From Flavicella sediminum (GTDB lineage: Bacteria > Bacteroidota > Bacteroidia > Flavobacteriales > Flavobacteriaceae): 64,000 nt of DNA. Numbering within the stretch: position 1 is the first letter of the stretch; every line of letters starts with the position of its first letter. The notes beneath the pieces are model-generated. The model saw only the letters and a program-made list of their open reading frames with translations. It was not told the origin of the DNA and searched no databases. The position numbers were made by a program, and so were the translations under genes. Shown here one piece after another: positions 50,486 through 59,593 of this stretch. Where the stretch lies: the NCBI RefSeq assembly GCF_006381105.1, contig NZ_VDET01000014.1, positions 124,001 through 188,000 on the forward strand. The letters are read 5' to 3'.

Positions 50486-52984
50486 TTACTTTTTTAGAAA
50501 TCTAAGGATCTCTCTATTTCCTTCAGCATCATAAGCCTTTATAATATAAACTCCAGAAGTAAGGTTTGAAACATCATACGTTTGCTGGTTTCCTGAAAAT
50601 TCGGCTAATTTTTCTCCAGTGATTGAGTAGATAGCTATCGTACGAAACTCTTTCGATAATTTGAAATAATTGTTTACCGGATTTGGGTGTATTTGAAGTG
50701 TAGTAGCAGCATCTTTTTCTTCTAACGGATCTTCTGTAAAAATAATACTGGTTGGAGATTTTGCCATTGCTGTGTTGGCTGCAGGAGCAACATATTGATT
50801 GATAGCACCTTTTAGGTTATCCATATAATAGGTTGTCGTTGCTCCAGAAGAATCTCCATTGGCAAAACCTATAGCTACTTGATCATATCCATCAGGATAG
50901 GTCCCATAGGATGTGAAATCAAAATCTAAGTTTTCCCAAGTTTGTCCAGCCGATAAGGTTAATTGTTCGTAAACTCTTGTATTTAAAGTCGTGTTTAATA
51001 GAAAAACTCGAATTCGTGTGTCTACACTTGCCGGATTGGCCAAGTCTACAAAAGCATCTAATGATATTTTAAGAGTAGATAAGTCTGTAATAGGGTTTGG
51101 CAAATTGTAATAAATTCTGGCTGTTGAACCACCATCTCTAACAAATTTGGTAACTGTATCACTGGTATTTATTCCCGCTTTAACTGAATTCGAAAAATCT
51201 TCCGTTGTTGTCCCGTTTGATGAGCTTTCAACAGCAATATAATCTGTTGCAGTAGCTTCTTCATTTTCATACCAAGGGTATACTTGTTCTTCCCCTACAA
51301 GAAAAGCTCCTACAGGGCGTACATATTGTCCTGGAGCTGCATTAGCAACAAGCTGTTGATTTACATATTTTAATACGGTTTCTTCGTCTTCCATTGTGGT
51401 ACCGTCTGTATCTGTGGTGGTAGAAAAAGTCACTGCTCCACCTGCATCTGTAATATTTTTAACAAATCGATATGCTTGTTCGTCATCAAACATTAAATCA
51501 GATCTTTCACTAGACCAGGTGGAACGAATAGGTAAGAATATATGTTTTACTGTTTGTTTAGTACCGTCATAAGATGTTGTTGGAGAGGCTTGAAAATCTG
51601 GTATTGTAAACTCTTCATAAGCCCAAGAATTTGGAGGTGCGCCTTGTCCTAAAGGTGTAATATGCCCTGCTGTCATATCAGACCATGGATCTTTTACTGT
51701 CATTTTTATGATTTTGTAATCAGTTTCATTAGTATCTTCAACACCATCAGTATCAACATAAAGAAAATTGCCATTAGTGTCTGTAATATAATCTTTGTTA
51801 TAATTGGCAGAGATCAACACATCAGGATCAACATTACGAATCATTTGTATAAATTCAGCTCTGTCAGCATCGTTGCCGGGGTAACTATTAAAAGCATCTA
51901 TCCAGTACCCATCAACTCCTAGTGCCTCAAAGCGTTTTATATAACCTTCGCAAAAATTCATCCATGCTGCATGTTCATCGCTAGCAAAATAAGTGCTAAC
52001 ATAATTATTCCATGCTGCAGCTCCTGTTGTAGAAGCTCTATCTGCAGGGCTCATTCCGTTTAAGTACAATATTACTTTTTTATTGGCACTTTTAAATTCG
52101 TTAATTACATCAATAATAACTTGCTCATTTGCCAAGCTAGGCACAAACTCTTCATCTATAATAGAACCTGTAGCTCCCATTACAGCGTCTACGTTTTCAT
52201 TGGTTCTTAAGGTCCATAAAAATGATTTAGCATTGTTAGTCGCATTTGTAATTACGTGTCCCATAGAAGGGTAGCTACTTATAATCTCTTGTGCGCCTGC
52301 TACATAATCATAGCCATTGGCAACATAGTCATCTAAAGTTTCACCAGCTCTAACATACAAACGTGCTCCCCAAGACCCTTGAAGTGATACCGGAGTTCTG
52401 TTGATAACGGTTTGATCTGTAGTACCATAAATTTGATCTATAAAATAAGTTGTTGCTTTATTTGCATATATTCCGTTTCCGTAGCCAATATACATTTGAT
52501 TATAACCACCACTTCCAAGACCAGTTGTAGTAAAGTCATTAGCATTAAAAACAAAAGAGAATTCTTCCCAGTCCTTTCCTATTGTAAAGTCTAGTTGTTT
52601 GTATTCTAGATCTCCTGTAGTAGTGTTTTTTAAATAGAGGCGTAACTTTTTTGGGCTAGAAGATAATCTGTTTTGGTTAATATTTATATAAGCTTTTAAG
52701 TTTACTGTATAAGTTACTGCTGCTTCAATAGGATTCTCTAAATCAAAGTAAGTAAAACCTTTAGTTACATCTGCATCTCTTACAAATTTAGAACTCGTTG
52801 CATTTGTGTTTACTCCATTTGTGTTTGGATTTGATTCATTTGTGGTAAAGGAACCAGAACTAGCATGTGTAAATAAAATTAGCTCTGTGTCGGTTTCATT
52901 TTCATACCAGAGATACTGCGCCTGAATTTTAGTAAGAAATAAACATAGGGGTACGATAAAAATAATGGTTTTTAATTTTAACAT
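50486..52984 (-). CDS. Secreted T9SS protein: two jelly-rolls flanking a barrel-like domain, putative polysaccharide hydrolase (paralogue C)
   Basis: 832 aa. Signal peptide 1-22 (KIQAQ). Jelly-roll 1 is about 23-200 (YLWYENETDTEL). The shared barrel-like domain is about 203-560 (QGSWGARLYV, GHVITNATNNA, LGVDGYWIDAF, GAPPNSWAYEEFT, FLPIRSTWSSERSDL). Jelly-roll 2 is about 570-735, recognisably a second copy of the first (YPWYENEEATATD ... YDQVAIGFANG ... YYMDNLKG). The T9SS type A sorting domain is about 765-832. The duplicated module, likely carbohydrate-binding, is the main difference from paralogue B. Enzymatic activity is inferred from layout. A strong hairpin terminator follows. Confidence 0.62.
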   Translation of the reverse strand: MLKLKTIIFIVPLCLFLTKIQAQYLWYENETDTELILFTHASSGSFTTNESNPNTNGVNTNATSSKFVRDADVTKGFTYFDLENPIEAAVTYTVNLKAYININQNRLSSSPKKLRLYLKNTTTGDLEYKQLDFTIGKDWEEFSFVFNANDFTTTGLGSGGYNQMYIGYGNGIYANKATTYFIDQIYGTTDQTVINRTPVSLQGSWGARLYVRAGETLDDYVANGYDYVAGAQEIISSYPSMGHVITNATNNAKSFLWTLRTNENVDAVMGATGSIIDEEFVPSLANEQVIIDVINEFKSANKKVILYLNGMSPADRASTTGAAAWNNYVSTYFASDEHAAWMNFCEGYIKRFEALGVDGYWIDAFNSYPGNDADRAEFIQMIRNVDPDVLISANYNKDYITDTNGNFLYVDTDGVEDTNETDYKIIKMTVKDPWSDMTAGHITPLGQGAPPNSWAYEEFTIPDFQASPTTSYDGTKQTVKHIFLPIRSTWSSERSDLMFDDEQAYRFVKNITDAGGAVTFSTTTDTDGTTMEDEETVLKYVNQQLVANAAPGQYVRPVGAFLVGEEQVYPWYENEEATATDYIAVESSSNGTTTEDFSNSVKAGINTSDTVTKFVRDGGSTARIYYNLPNPITDLSTLKISLDAFVDLANPASVDTRIRVFLLNTTLNTRVYEQLTLSAGQTWENLDFDFTSYGTYPDGYDQVAIGFANGDSSGATTTYYMDNLKGAINQYVAPAANTAMAKSPTSIIFTEDPLEEKDAATTLQIHPNPVNNYFKLSKEFRTIAIYSITGEKLAEFSGNQQTYDVSNLTSGVYIIKAYDAEGNREILRFLKK

Positions 52985-53426
52985 AGTTTAAGTATTAAGT
53001 TGGTTAATTGGTTTAATTGTTACCAAAGTTTCTGTTTTAAATCTTTAGCCTTTTGCTCTTTTCTTGCATTTTCTTTTGCTTATCGGTCATGGGGTATTCT
53101 CCTATCTTGATTTCTACCTATTTACTACTAGTTTTTAGCTAGTAATAGGGAAGGAGAGGAGCATTTTAGAATGTGAGGATTTGTGTTTCTTAAAAGCAAT
53201 TCATTAAAATATAGTTAGTTTTTTAGAAAAAATATAGCTGTTTTTATAAAAAAGGACTTGTATTTCAATTGAAAAGCTACTAAATTTTGGTAGATCCGGA
53301 CTAGAGTCGTTTTTGTGATCAATAAAAGCCATAACTATTTCTCATTATCGAATATTTTACTAAAATATTTGAAGTAGGGTGCTGTTAATTATATAGGGAG
53401 AAGAAGGAATTAAGGGAAGAAAGATT
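52985..53426. other. Intergenic region, 442 bp
   Basis: AT-rich region between paralogue C and the AraC regulator, both on the minus strand. It should contain the promoter of paralogue C and the end of the regulator transcript. No clear -7 box, hairpin with U run, ORF or RNA was seen. Confidence 0.4.
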
Positions 53427-54302
53427 TTACCACTGCTCTAATTTTAAATTGCTTTTGTAGGAAGTAGGTGTAAAGCCAGTATTTTTTTTGAAGAGTTTGG
53501 AAAAGTAAGAATAATTAGAATAACCAAGTGCATCAGCAATCTGACTTACGGAATCGGAGCTAAACGTTAACATTCTTTTCGCTTCTAAAACAACACGTTG
53601 TGAAATTAGTTCTGTGACTGTTTTGTTTAGTAAATCTTTGCATATTCTATTTAGGTGTTTTAAAGAAATATGCATTTTTTCGGCATAAAAGGAAGGTGAT
53701 TTTTTTTCTTTGTAGTAGGCTTCTAAATATTCATTGAATACTTTTATTTTATGCTGATATGTTTGCTGTGGCTGCTCATTTTCTAAGAGTTGCTTTCTAG
53801 AAATTTCAATATGGATAATATCTAGAATATTTAATAGTTTGTCAATTTTTCTAGATTTGTTCGTTTGATTTTCTCTAATTAATAATTGAAAATAAGTCTC
53901 AAGATCTCCACTTTCAGAATCAGTAAAATTGATGTTTGAAATATTTTTAGAAGCATCATAAAAAGGATATTCTTCAATTTTTTTCTCACCGAAATAGAGG
54001 TTGTAAATTTCTTTGGTATAAAATACGATATAGCCATCAATATCCTTTGATAATTTCCAACTGTGCGCTTGTCCGGGTTGAATAACAAAGAGGCTTCCTG
54101 CTTGAATTTTAAATTCATTCAAATCTATTTTATGAATACCGGTACCCTTGGTAAATAAAACCAATAAATAAAAATCATGTCGATGAGAACTTTCAATAAA
54201 GCTGTGTTCTAATAAATGATTTTTAAAGGTATTTATATACAAATCATTTTCATGAAGCTTGCAGCTAAATTTTTGAATATCGTAAATAGGATAATCTTTC
54301 AT
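53427..54302 (-). CDS. AraC-family transcriptional regulator
   Basis: 291 aa. The N-terminal cupin-like ligand domain (about 25-165) contains ESSHRHDFYLLVLFTKGTG, and the C-terminal double helix-turn-helix (about 190-290) contains ISLKHLNRICKDLLNKTVTE and QIADALGYSNYSYFSKLFKKNTGFTPTSYK. It is separated from the T9SS hydrolase-like genes by 442 bases and reads in the same direction, so it is the obvious candidate regulator of 41920-52984, sensing a sugar product. No operator sequence is evident. Confidence 0.88.
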   Translation of the reverse strand: MKDYPIYDIQKFSCKLHENDLYINTFKNHLLEHSFIESSHRHDFYLLVLFTKGTGIHKIDLNEFKIQAGSLFVIQPGQAHSWKLSKDIDGYIVFYTKEIYNLYFGEKKIEEYPFYDASKNISNINFTDSESGDLETYFQLLIRENQTNKSRKIDKLLNILDIIHIEISRKQLLENEQPQQTYQHKIKVFNEYLEAYYKEKKSPSFYAEKMHISLKHLNRICKDLLNKTVTELISQRVVLEAKRMLTFSSDSVSQIADALGYSNYSYFSKLFKKNTGFTPTSYKSNLKLEQW

Positions 54303-54372
54303 TTTGTTTGTAAATGTCTCTTTTGTGTTAGAAGTTGTGAATATAAGAATTCGATAGAGAATAGATATAGTT

Positions 54373-54380
54373 TATTTTTG
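54373..54380 (+). promoter_or_regulatory. -7 box of the DUF983 gene
   Basis: TATTTTTG, a perfect TANNTTTG match, 17 bases before the ATG. No -33 element is obvious. Confidence 0.5.
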
Positions 54381-54397
54381 CTTTAAAATAAGAAGAT

Positions 54398-54751
54398 ATG
54401 CTGAATTTATTGAAAAAATCATTTAATAACGAATGTCCAAATTGTAATAAAGGAAAAGTTTTTCAAACGAAGGTTTTCTTTTTTAGTCCTAAATATTCCA
54501 AAATGAATAAATTTTGTGCTTCTTGCCATCATAAATTTCAAAAGGAACCTGGTTTTTTTGTTGGGGCAATGTATGTAAGTTATGCTTTAGGAATTGCTGA
54601 GGTACTCGCTACTTTTTTTGTGTTAGGCTTGTTTTTTGAAAAAACTTTTGACCTTAGAATGTTGCCTATAATTGCAACGGTAATTGTATTGTTGACCTTT
54701 TTTAATGTTCGCTTTTCTAGAATGATATGGATGTATTTATTTAAAAATTAA
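54398..54751 (+). CDS. DUF983 membrane protein
   Basis: 117-aa protein of the DUF983 family. A zinc-ribbon-like N-terminus (CPNCNKG and CASCHHKF) is followed by two transmembrane helices (about 53-76 and 84-105). Function is unknown; in proteobacteria family members sit near cytochrome oxidase genes. Here it stands alone between the AraC regulator (divergent) and the metal-efflux operon (convergent, shared terminator). Confidence 0.88.
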   Translation: MLNLLKKSFNNECPNCNKGKVFQTKVFFFSPKYSKMNKFCASCHHKFQKEPGFFVGAMYVSYALGIAEVLATFFVLGLFFEKTFDLRMLPIIATVIVLLTFFNVRFSRMIWMYLFKN

Positions 54752-54753
54752 GC

Positions 54754-54785
54754 AAAAAAAAGAGCCCTAAAATAGGACTCTTTTT
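54754..54785. terminator. Shared terminator between DUF983 and the metal-efflux operon
   Basis: AAAAAGAG-C-CCTA pairs with TAGG-A-CTCTTTTT (one mismatch, AAA loop), A-rich on the left and T-rich on the right, located between two convergent stop codons 39 bases apart. Confidence 0.75.
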
Positions 54786-54790
54786 GGTTT

Positions 54791-55222
54791 TTAGTGGTTG
54801 TGGCCTGAATGATCTTCTTTTTTAGCATCTGTTTGATTCATAACCATAGCATGGTCATATTGGCAGCAACCTGGTAAGTTTTGATAAGCAGTTTCATTTC
54901 CCGTAAAGTTTTCTGTATCATAACCCGAATTTGCAATGGCTTTGTGTACTGCGGCTGCATTTGTTTTTGACGCATCAAAAGAAATGTCAATTTTTTTCTT
55001 TGTTACATCCCAGTTTGCTTTAGAAACTCCTGCTACGCTGTTGGCAGCCTTTTCTATTGTTTTTTTACACATTCCACAATTTCCTCTTACTCCAAAAGAA
55101 ACATTTGTAGCGGCTATAGCCTGTGTAACTTCTGTCGTATTCGTTTCTTTTTTGGCTTCGCTTTTACAACTTACCAAACCTACCATTGCCAAAAAGGCTA
55201 CACTTAAAAGTACTTTTTTCAT
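54791..55222 (-). CDS. HMA-domain lipoprotein, putative copper chaperone
   Basis: 143 aa. Lipobox GLVSC with C19 marks a lipoprotein. Residues about 40-112 form a heavy-metal-associated fold with metal-binding C49 and C52 (GNCGMCKKTIEK). The C-terminus ends CCQYDHAM ... HSGHNH, which offers further Cys/His ligands. It is the last gene of the efflux operon, 27 bases after cusB. It probably traps or hands over Cu(I) in the periplasm. Metal identity is inferred from the neighbours. Confidence 0.85.
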   Translation of the reverse strand: MKKVLLSVAFLAMVGLVSCKSEAKKETNTTEVTQAIAATNVSFGVRGNCGMCKKTIEKAANSVAGVSKANWDVTKKKIDISFDASKTNAAAVHKAIANSGYDTENFTGNETAYQNLPGCCQYDHAMVMNQTDAKKEDHSGHNH

Positions 55223-55249
55223 CTTTTTATCTATTTAATTGTTAGTTAT

Positions 55250-57022
55250 TTATTCTATAATTTCTTTTACATCTCCACAGCCTATCATCGCTTCTCCAAA
55301 ATAAGGGTTGACAATTTGTTTTTCACTGCTTAGCCAATAGGCTCCCTTGTTGTTTTCAGCCATAGGGCAGTGTTGTTTGTATACCTTTTCTTGTATTCCA
55401 AATATTTGAATAGCATCAATTAAAGCAATGGAAAGTTTTTGGAAATGAGTTCTCTGCATATCTAGTTCATTGGAGTTTATAATTGAATTGATGGCTGTTT
55501 TTATTTCTTTGGCTATAGACATCCATTGCATATGAGCGTTGTGATCAGTCAATAATTTCATATTCACCTTAGTCAAATTTTGTAACAATGTTTTGGATGC
55601 TACTACAACGGTTTCCGAGTCATCTTTGGTCAATGCATTTTTAATCACAATATAATCTTCATAGATGACATGTAACTGTTCTTGAAAAGCAGAGGCTACT
55701 TGTATTCTCTCGTTTGATTTTAGCACATCATCACTAGAAGAAGAAGTTGGCATGTTCATTCCCATATGAGCTTCATGTCCTGTTAGGGTTTTGCCTCCCT
55801 TTTTATTCATCATCGATTTTTTTCCTTGTAACTGAGCAGCAGCATCTACTGTAAAAGTTCCATTCATTACAATTTCATCTCCTACAGATAAGCCTTCTAA
55901 AATTTCATAGACATCCTTCGTTTTATTTCCTAACACCACTTCCCTCATTTCAAAAACAGGTTCTGTAGCATGTACTTTTTGATAGACAACAGAACGTTTT
56001 CCTGTCCATAAAATTGCCGATGCTGGAATACGCAAGGTTTCTTTAGTCTCCGTTTCTTTAAGCGCTACGGTTCCCGTTACAAACATTCCGGGTTTTAAAG
56101 CTCCATTTTTATTCTCTAACACCACTCGTAAATTTACCGTACGTGTTTGCTGATTCAGAACAGGGTCTATAAAACTAACCACTCCTGTATACGCTTTATG
56201 AGAAGTAGCATTCGTTTTAATTTTAATGCGCTGTCCTATTTTAAACCTATCTATTTGATGCTCATACACATCAAAATTAGCCCAAACGGAATTTAAATTA
56301 GCCACCTTAAAAATAGGTTTTCCATCCATAATATGAGCTCCATCACTTACAGCTATTTCAGAAACCACCCCATCTACATGTGCATAAATAGCAAAACTAG
56401 TTTTTACGTTTCCCGTTCTTAACACCTCCTCTAATTGAGGTCCATGCACCATCCAGTTTTTAAACTTTTGATGTATAGCTTTAAACAATTCGGGTTGCGA
56501 TTCTTTTAGTTCATTCGCCGTAATTAATTCTTGCTGAGCAGCCACCAATTCAGGAGAATAGATATCGGCCACTTTCTGACCTTTATGTACACGTTCTCCC
56601 AAAGAAGTAATGTATAACTTTTCTATTCTTCCGTTAAAATGTGCAGGTTGTATAGCGGTTTCATCTGCATTGATACTTATTTTCCCCGATAAGTTTACAG
56701 CCTTCTCTCCTGTATTTGCATTACCAACCATAGTGGTTTGAATGTTAGCCAAAGCCATGGCATTTTCAGACAATTTAAACTGATTGGCCAACAAACCCTC
56801 TGCACTGCTTGCTGCAGGAATTAAATCCATCCCACAAATAGGACAATCTCCAGGTTCTGATTTCATAATTTGTGGATGCATAGAACAGGTCCACATTTCT
56901 TTCTCAACAGTTGCTTCTGAATGCTTATGACTTGTTTTTTTTGAACCTGAATATCCAAAGAACCAACTACCTAATAGCATTCCCACAACTAGTATTCCTA
57001 TGTAAACTATATATTTTTTCAT
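55250..57022 (-). CDS. cusB: CusB-like RND efflux adaptor with metal-binding domain
   Basis: 590-aa periplasmic adaptor linking the CusA pump to the outer-membrane channel. N-terminal membrane anchor about 4-24. Heavy-metal-binding motif CSMHPQIMKSEPGDCPICGM (46-65). Hairpin, lipoyl-like and beta-barrel regions span about 110-400, including YSPELVAAQQEL. A C-terminal DUF3347-type helical domain with HCPMAENNKGAYWLS covers about 440-590 and probably binds metal. It lies 4 bases after copA. The combination points to Cu(I)/Ag(I) export. Confidence 0.9.
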   Translation of the reverse strand: MKKYIVYIGILVVGMLLGSWFFGYSGSKKTSHKHSEATVEKEMWTCSMHPQIMKSEPGDCPICGMDLIPAASSAEGLLANQFKLSENAMALANIQTTMVGNANTGEKAVNLSGKISINADETAIQPAHFNGRIEKLYITSLGERVHKGQKVADIYSPELVAAQQELITANELKESQPELFKAIHQKFKNWMVHGPQLEEVLRTGNVKTSFAIYAHVDGVVSEIAVSDGAHIMDGKPIFKVANLNSVWANFDVYEHQIDRFKIGQRIKIKTNATSHKAYTGVVSFIDPVLNQQTRTVNLRVVLENKNGALKPGMFVTGTVALKETETKETLRIPASAILWTGKRSVVYQKVHATEPVFEMREVVLGNKTKDVYEILEGLSVGDEIVMNGTFTVDAAAQLQGKKSMMNKKGGKTLTGHEAHMGMNMPTSSSSDDVLKSNERIQVASAFQEQLHVIYEDYIVIKNALTKDDSETVVVASKTLLQNLTKVNMKLLTDHNAHMQWMSIAKEIKTAINSIINSNELDMQRTHFQKLSIALIDAIQIFGIQEKVYKQHCPMAENNKGAYWLSSEKQIVNPYFGEAMIGCGDVKEIIE

Positions 57023-57026
57023 TTCT

Positions 57027-59522
57027 TTAAATATTCTCTTTTCTTAATCTTAAAGCATTGGCAATTACGGAAACCGAACTAAAACTCATAGCCAATGCAG
57101 CAATCATTGGAGATAATAAAATTCCAAAAACAGGGTATAAAACTCCTGCTGCAATAGGAACTCCAACGGAATTATATATCAAAGCGAAAAATAAGTTTTG
57201 TTTGATGTTTTTCATCACTGCATCACTTAAATTTCTAGCTTTTACAATTCCTTGTAAATCTCCTTTTACCAAAGTAATCATAGCACTTTCTATAGCTACG
57301 TCTGTTCCTGTTCCCATAGCGACTCCCACATCGCTTTTTGCTAAAGCAGGAGCATCATTAATTCCATCACCTGCCATGGCAACCACCTTTCCGTTTTGTT
57401 GGAGTTTTTCTACTTCTTTTAATTTATCTTGAGGTAACATACTTGCTTTAAAATCGGCTAAATTTAATTCTTTAGCTACGGCTTGAGCGGTATTGTAATT
57501 ATCACCAGTAAACATCATAACTTCTATACCTTTAGCCTGCAACTCTCGAATGGCTTTGGCACTGCTTTGTTTGATTTTATCAGCAATAACCACATACCCC
57601 ATCACTTGCTTGTCTATAGCCAAATAAGAAACCGTTTTCCCTTGTTCTTGATAAGCCGTTACTTCTTTTTCCATCTCATCACTAATAGTAGCTTGAGCAT
57701 GTTCCATCATTTTAGGATTTCCTAAAGCTATTTTTTGGGCATCCACCTCAGCCTCTACACCTTTTCCTGTTACAGCACTAAAGTGTTGCGATGCTAAGAG
57801 CTCAACCTTTTTTTCTTTTCCAAATTGAACGGTAGCGGCTGCTAAAGGATGTTCGCTATTGGCATTTAAAGAAACAATATATTGCAAGATTTGAGTATCA
57901 CTAAAACCATTCTGAAAAGAACCTACTTTTTCTACCGTTGGTTTTCCTTCGGTTATTGTTCCTGTTTTGTCTACAATTAGCGTAGTTACCTTGTCCATTT
58001 TTTCCAAAGCTGCTGCATTTTTTATAAGAACACCATTTTGTGCTCCTTTACCCACACCTACCATAATAGACATAGGAGTTGCCAATCCTAAAGCACAAGG
58101 ACAAGCAATAATTAATACAGCAATGGCATTTACCAATGCATATACATACACAGGTTCAGGACCAAAAACAACCCAAAAAATAAACGTAATTATTGAGACT
58201 AATACTACCACAGGAACAAAATATCCTGAAACTTTATCTGCTAATTTCTGAATAGGAGCACGACTTTTACTGGCATCATTCACCATGTGAATAATTTGAG
58301 AAAGTAAGGTGTCACTTCCTACTTTTTCGGCTTTCATTAAAAAGGATTGATTTCCATTAATGGTTCCACTATTTACGTTATCTCCTTCTGTTTTGTTTAC
58401 CGGAATAGGCTCTCCAGAAATCATCGATTCATCTACCGTAGTAGCTCCTTTGGTAATAGAACCATCTACTGGAATTTTATCTCCTGGTTTTACTTTTAAA
58501 ATAGCTCCAATTTCAATTTTATCAATAGACACTTCAACCTCATCACCATCTATTATCTGAATAGCTTTGTTAGGGGCTAATTTTAACAATTCTTTTACGG
58601 CTGAATTGGTTTTACTATGTGCTCTGGCTTCTAACAATTGCCCCATTAACACTAAGGTTAAAATTACAGTTGCCGCTTCAAAATACACATGTACCGTTCC
58701 ATGTTCAGTTTTAAACTGAGCAGGAAACACCTCCGGAAACAAAAGTCCAAATACACTAAACAACCAAGCCACTCCAGCACCAATACCAATTAGCGTAAAC
58801 ATATTTAAGTTCCATGTTTTTACACTTCTATATGCACGTTCAAAAAACATCCAGGTAGCATAAAAGACCACAGGTATAGACAAGCCTAACTGAATCCAAT
58901 TCCAATAGTTTTGATCCAATACCTTATACAATGGATTGTTTGGAAGCATTTCGCTCATGGCAATCAAAAATACAGGCAAAGTAAAAGCAAGCGCAATCCA
59001 AAACTTCTTCAATAACTTTTGATACGTTTTTTCTTCTGCTGAGACATCGGGTTCTTTAGGGACCAAATCCATTCCGCAAATAGGACAATCTCCAGGCTCT
59101 TCTTTTAGAACTTCAGAATGCATAGGGCATGTATAGGCTTCTGAATGAACGGCCGTTAAATTTTGTTCCTCTACCAAGTCCATTCCACACACGGGGCAAT
59201 CTCCAGCTTTGTCATAGGTCTTATCTCCTTCACAATGCATAGGACAATAAAAAGTTCCTGTCCCTTTTCCTTTGGGAACACTTTCTTTTTTAACGGTATG
59301 TGGATGTGCTCCAAGCTTGTGAATACTATAACGTCCTCCAGCTGCCTCCAAAGCTTTTTGTAAGGTTTTCAACGGAATATGACTTTCCATTTCTATAGTA
59401 GCTTCCGCTTTTTGCAAATCTACCTCAGCCTTAGCAACACCTTGTAGGTTAGAAAGAAGCTCTTCTACATGCCCACGACAACCGTTGCATGTCATTCCGT
59501 GTATGTGATATGTATGTTTCAT
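57027..59522 (-). CDS. copA: Copper-translocating P1B-type ATPase, CopA-like
   Basis: 831-aa transporter that pumps Cu(I) (or Ag(I)) from the cytoplasm. N-terminal HMA domain with C12 and C15 (GMTCNGC). Two consecutive metal-binding modules follow: CPMHCEGD ... GDCPVCGMDL (93-115) and CPMHSEVL ... GDCPICGMDL (132-153). The eight-helix membrane region includes the CPC motif at 474-476 (IACPCALGLATP). Phosphorylation site D518 (DKTGT), actuator ISGEPIP and GDGINDAPAL are intact. It lies 71 bases after the HMA-AraC gene and 4 bases before cusB. Confidence 0.95.
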   Translation of the reverse strand: MKHTYHIHGMTCNGCRGHVEELLSNLQGVAKAEVDLQKAEATIEMESHIPLKTLQKALEAAGGRYSIHKLGAHPHTVKKESVPKGKGTGTFYCPMHCEGDKTYDKAGDCPVCGMDLVEEQNLTAVHSEAYTCPMHSEVLKEEPGDCPICGMDLVPKEPDVSAEEKTYQKLLKKFWIALAFTLPVFLIAMSEMLPNNPLYKVLDQNYWNWIQLGLSIPVVFYATWMFFERAYRSVKTWNLNMFTLIGIGAGVAWLFSVFGLLFPEVFPAQFKTEHGTVHVYFEAATVILTLVLMGQLLEARAHSKTNSAVKELLKLAPNKAIQIIDGDEVEVSIDKIEIGAILKVKPGDKIPVDGSITKGATTVDESMISGEPIPVNKTEGDNVNSGTINGNQSFLMKAEKVGSDTLLSQIIHMVNDASKSRAPIQKLADKVSGYFVPVVVLVSIITFIFWVVFGPEPVYVYALVNAIAVLIIACPCALGLATPMSIMVGVGKGAQNGVLIKNAAALEKMDKVTTLIVDKTGTITEGKPTVEKVGSFQNGFSDTQILQYIVSLNANSEHPLAAATVQFGKEKKVELLASQHFSAVTGKGVEAEVDAQKIALGNPKMMEHAQATISDEMEKEVTAYQEQGKTVSYLAIDKQVMGYVVIADKIKQSSAKAIRELQAKGIEVMMFTGDNYNTAQAVAKELNLADFKASMLPQDKLKEVEKLQQNGKVVAMAGDGINDAPALAKSDVGVAMGTGTDVAIESAMITLVKGDLQGIVKARNLSDAVMKNIKQNLFFALIYNSVGVPIAAGVLYPVFGILLSPMIAALAMSFSSVSVIANALRLRKENI

Positions 59523-59593
59523 GATATTCTTTTTTTATACCCTCAAAATTAAACTAGACTCTTTGTTTTCTTTTGTATGATTAAGGTAGATGT

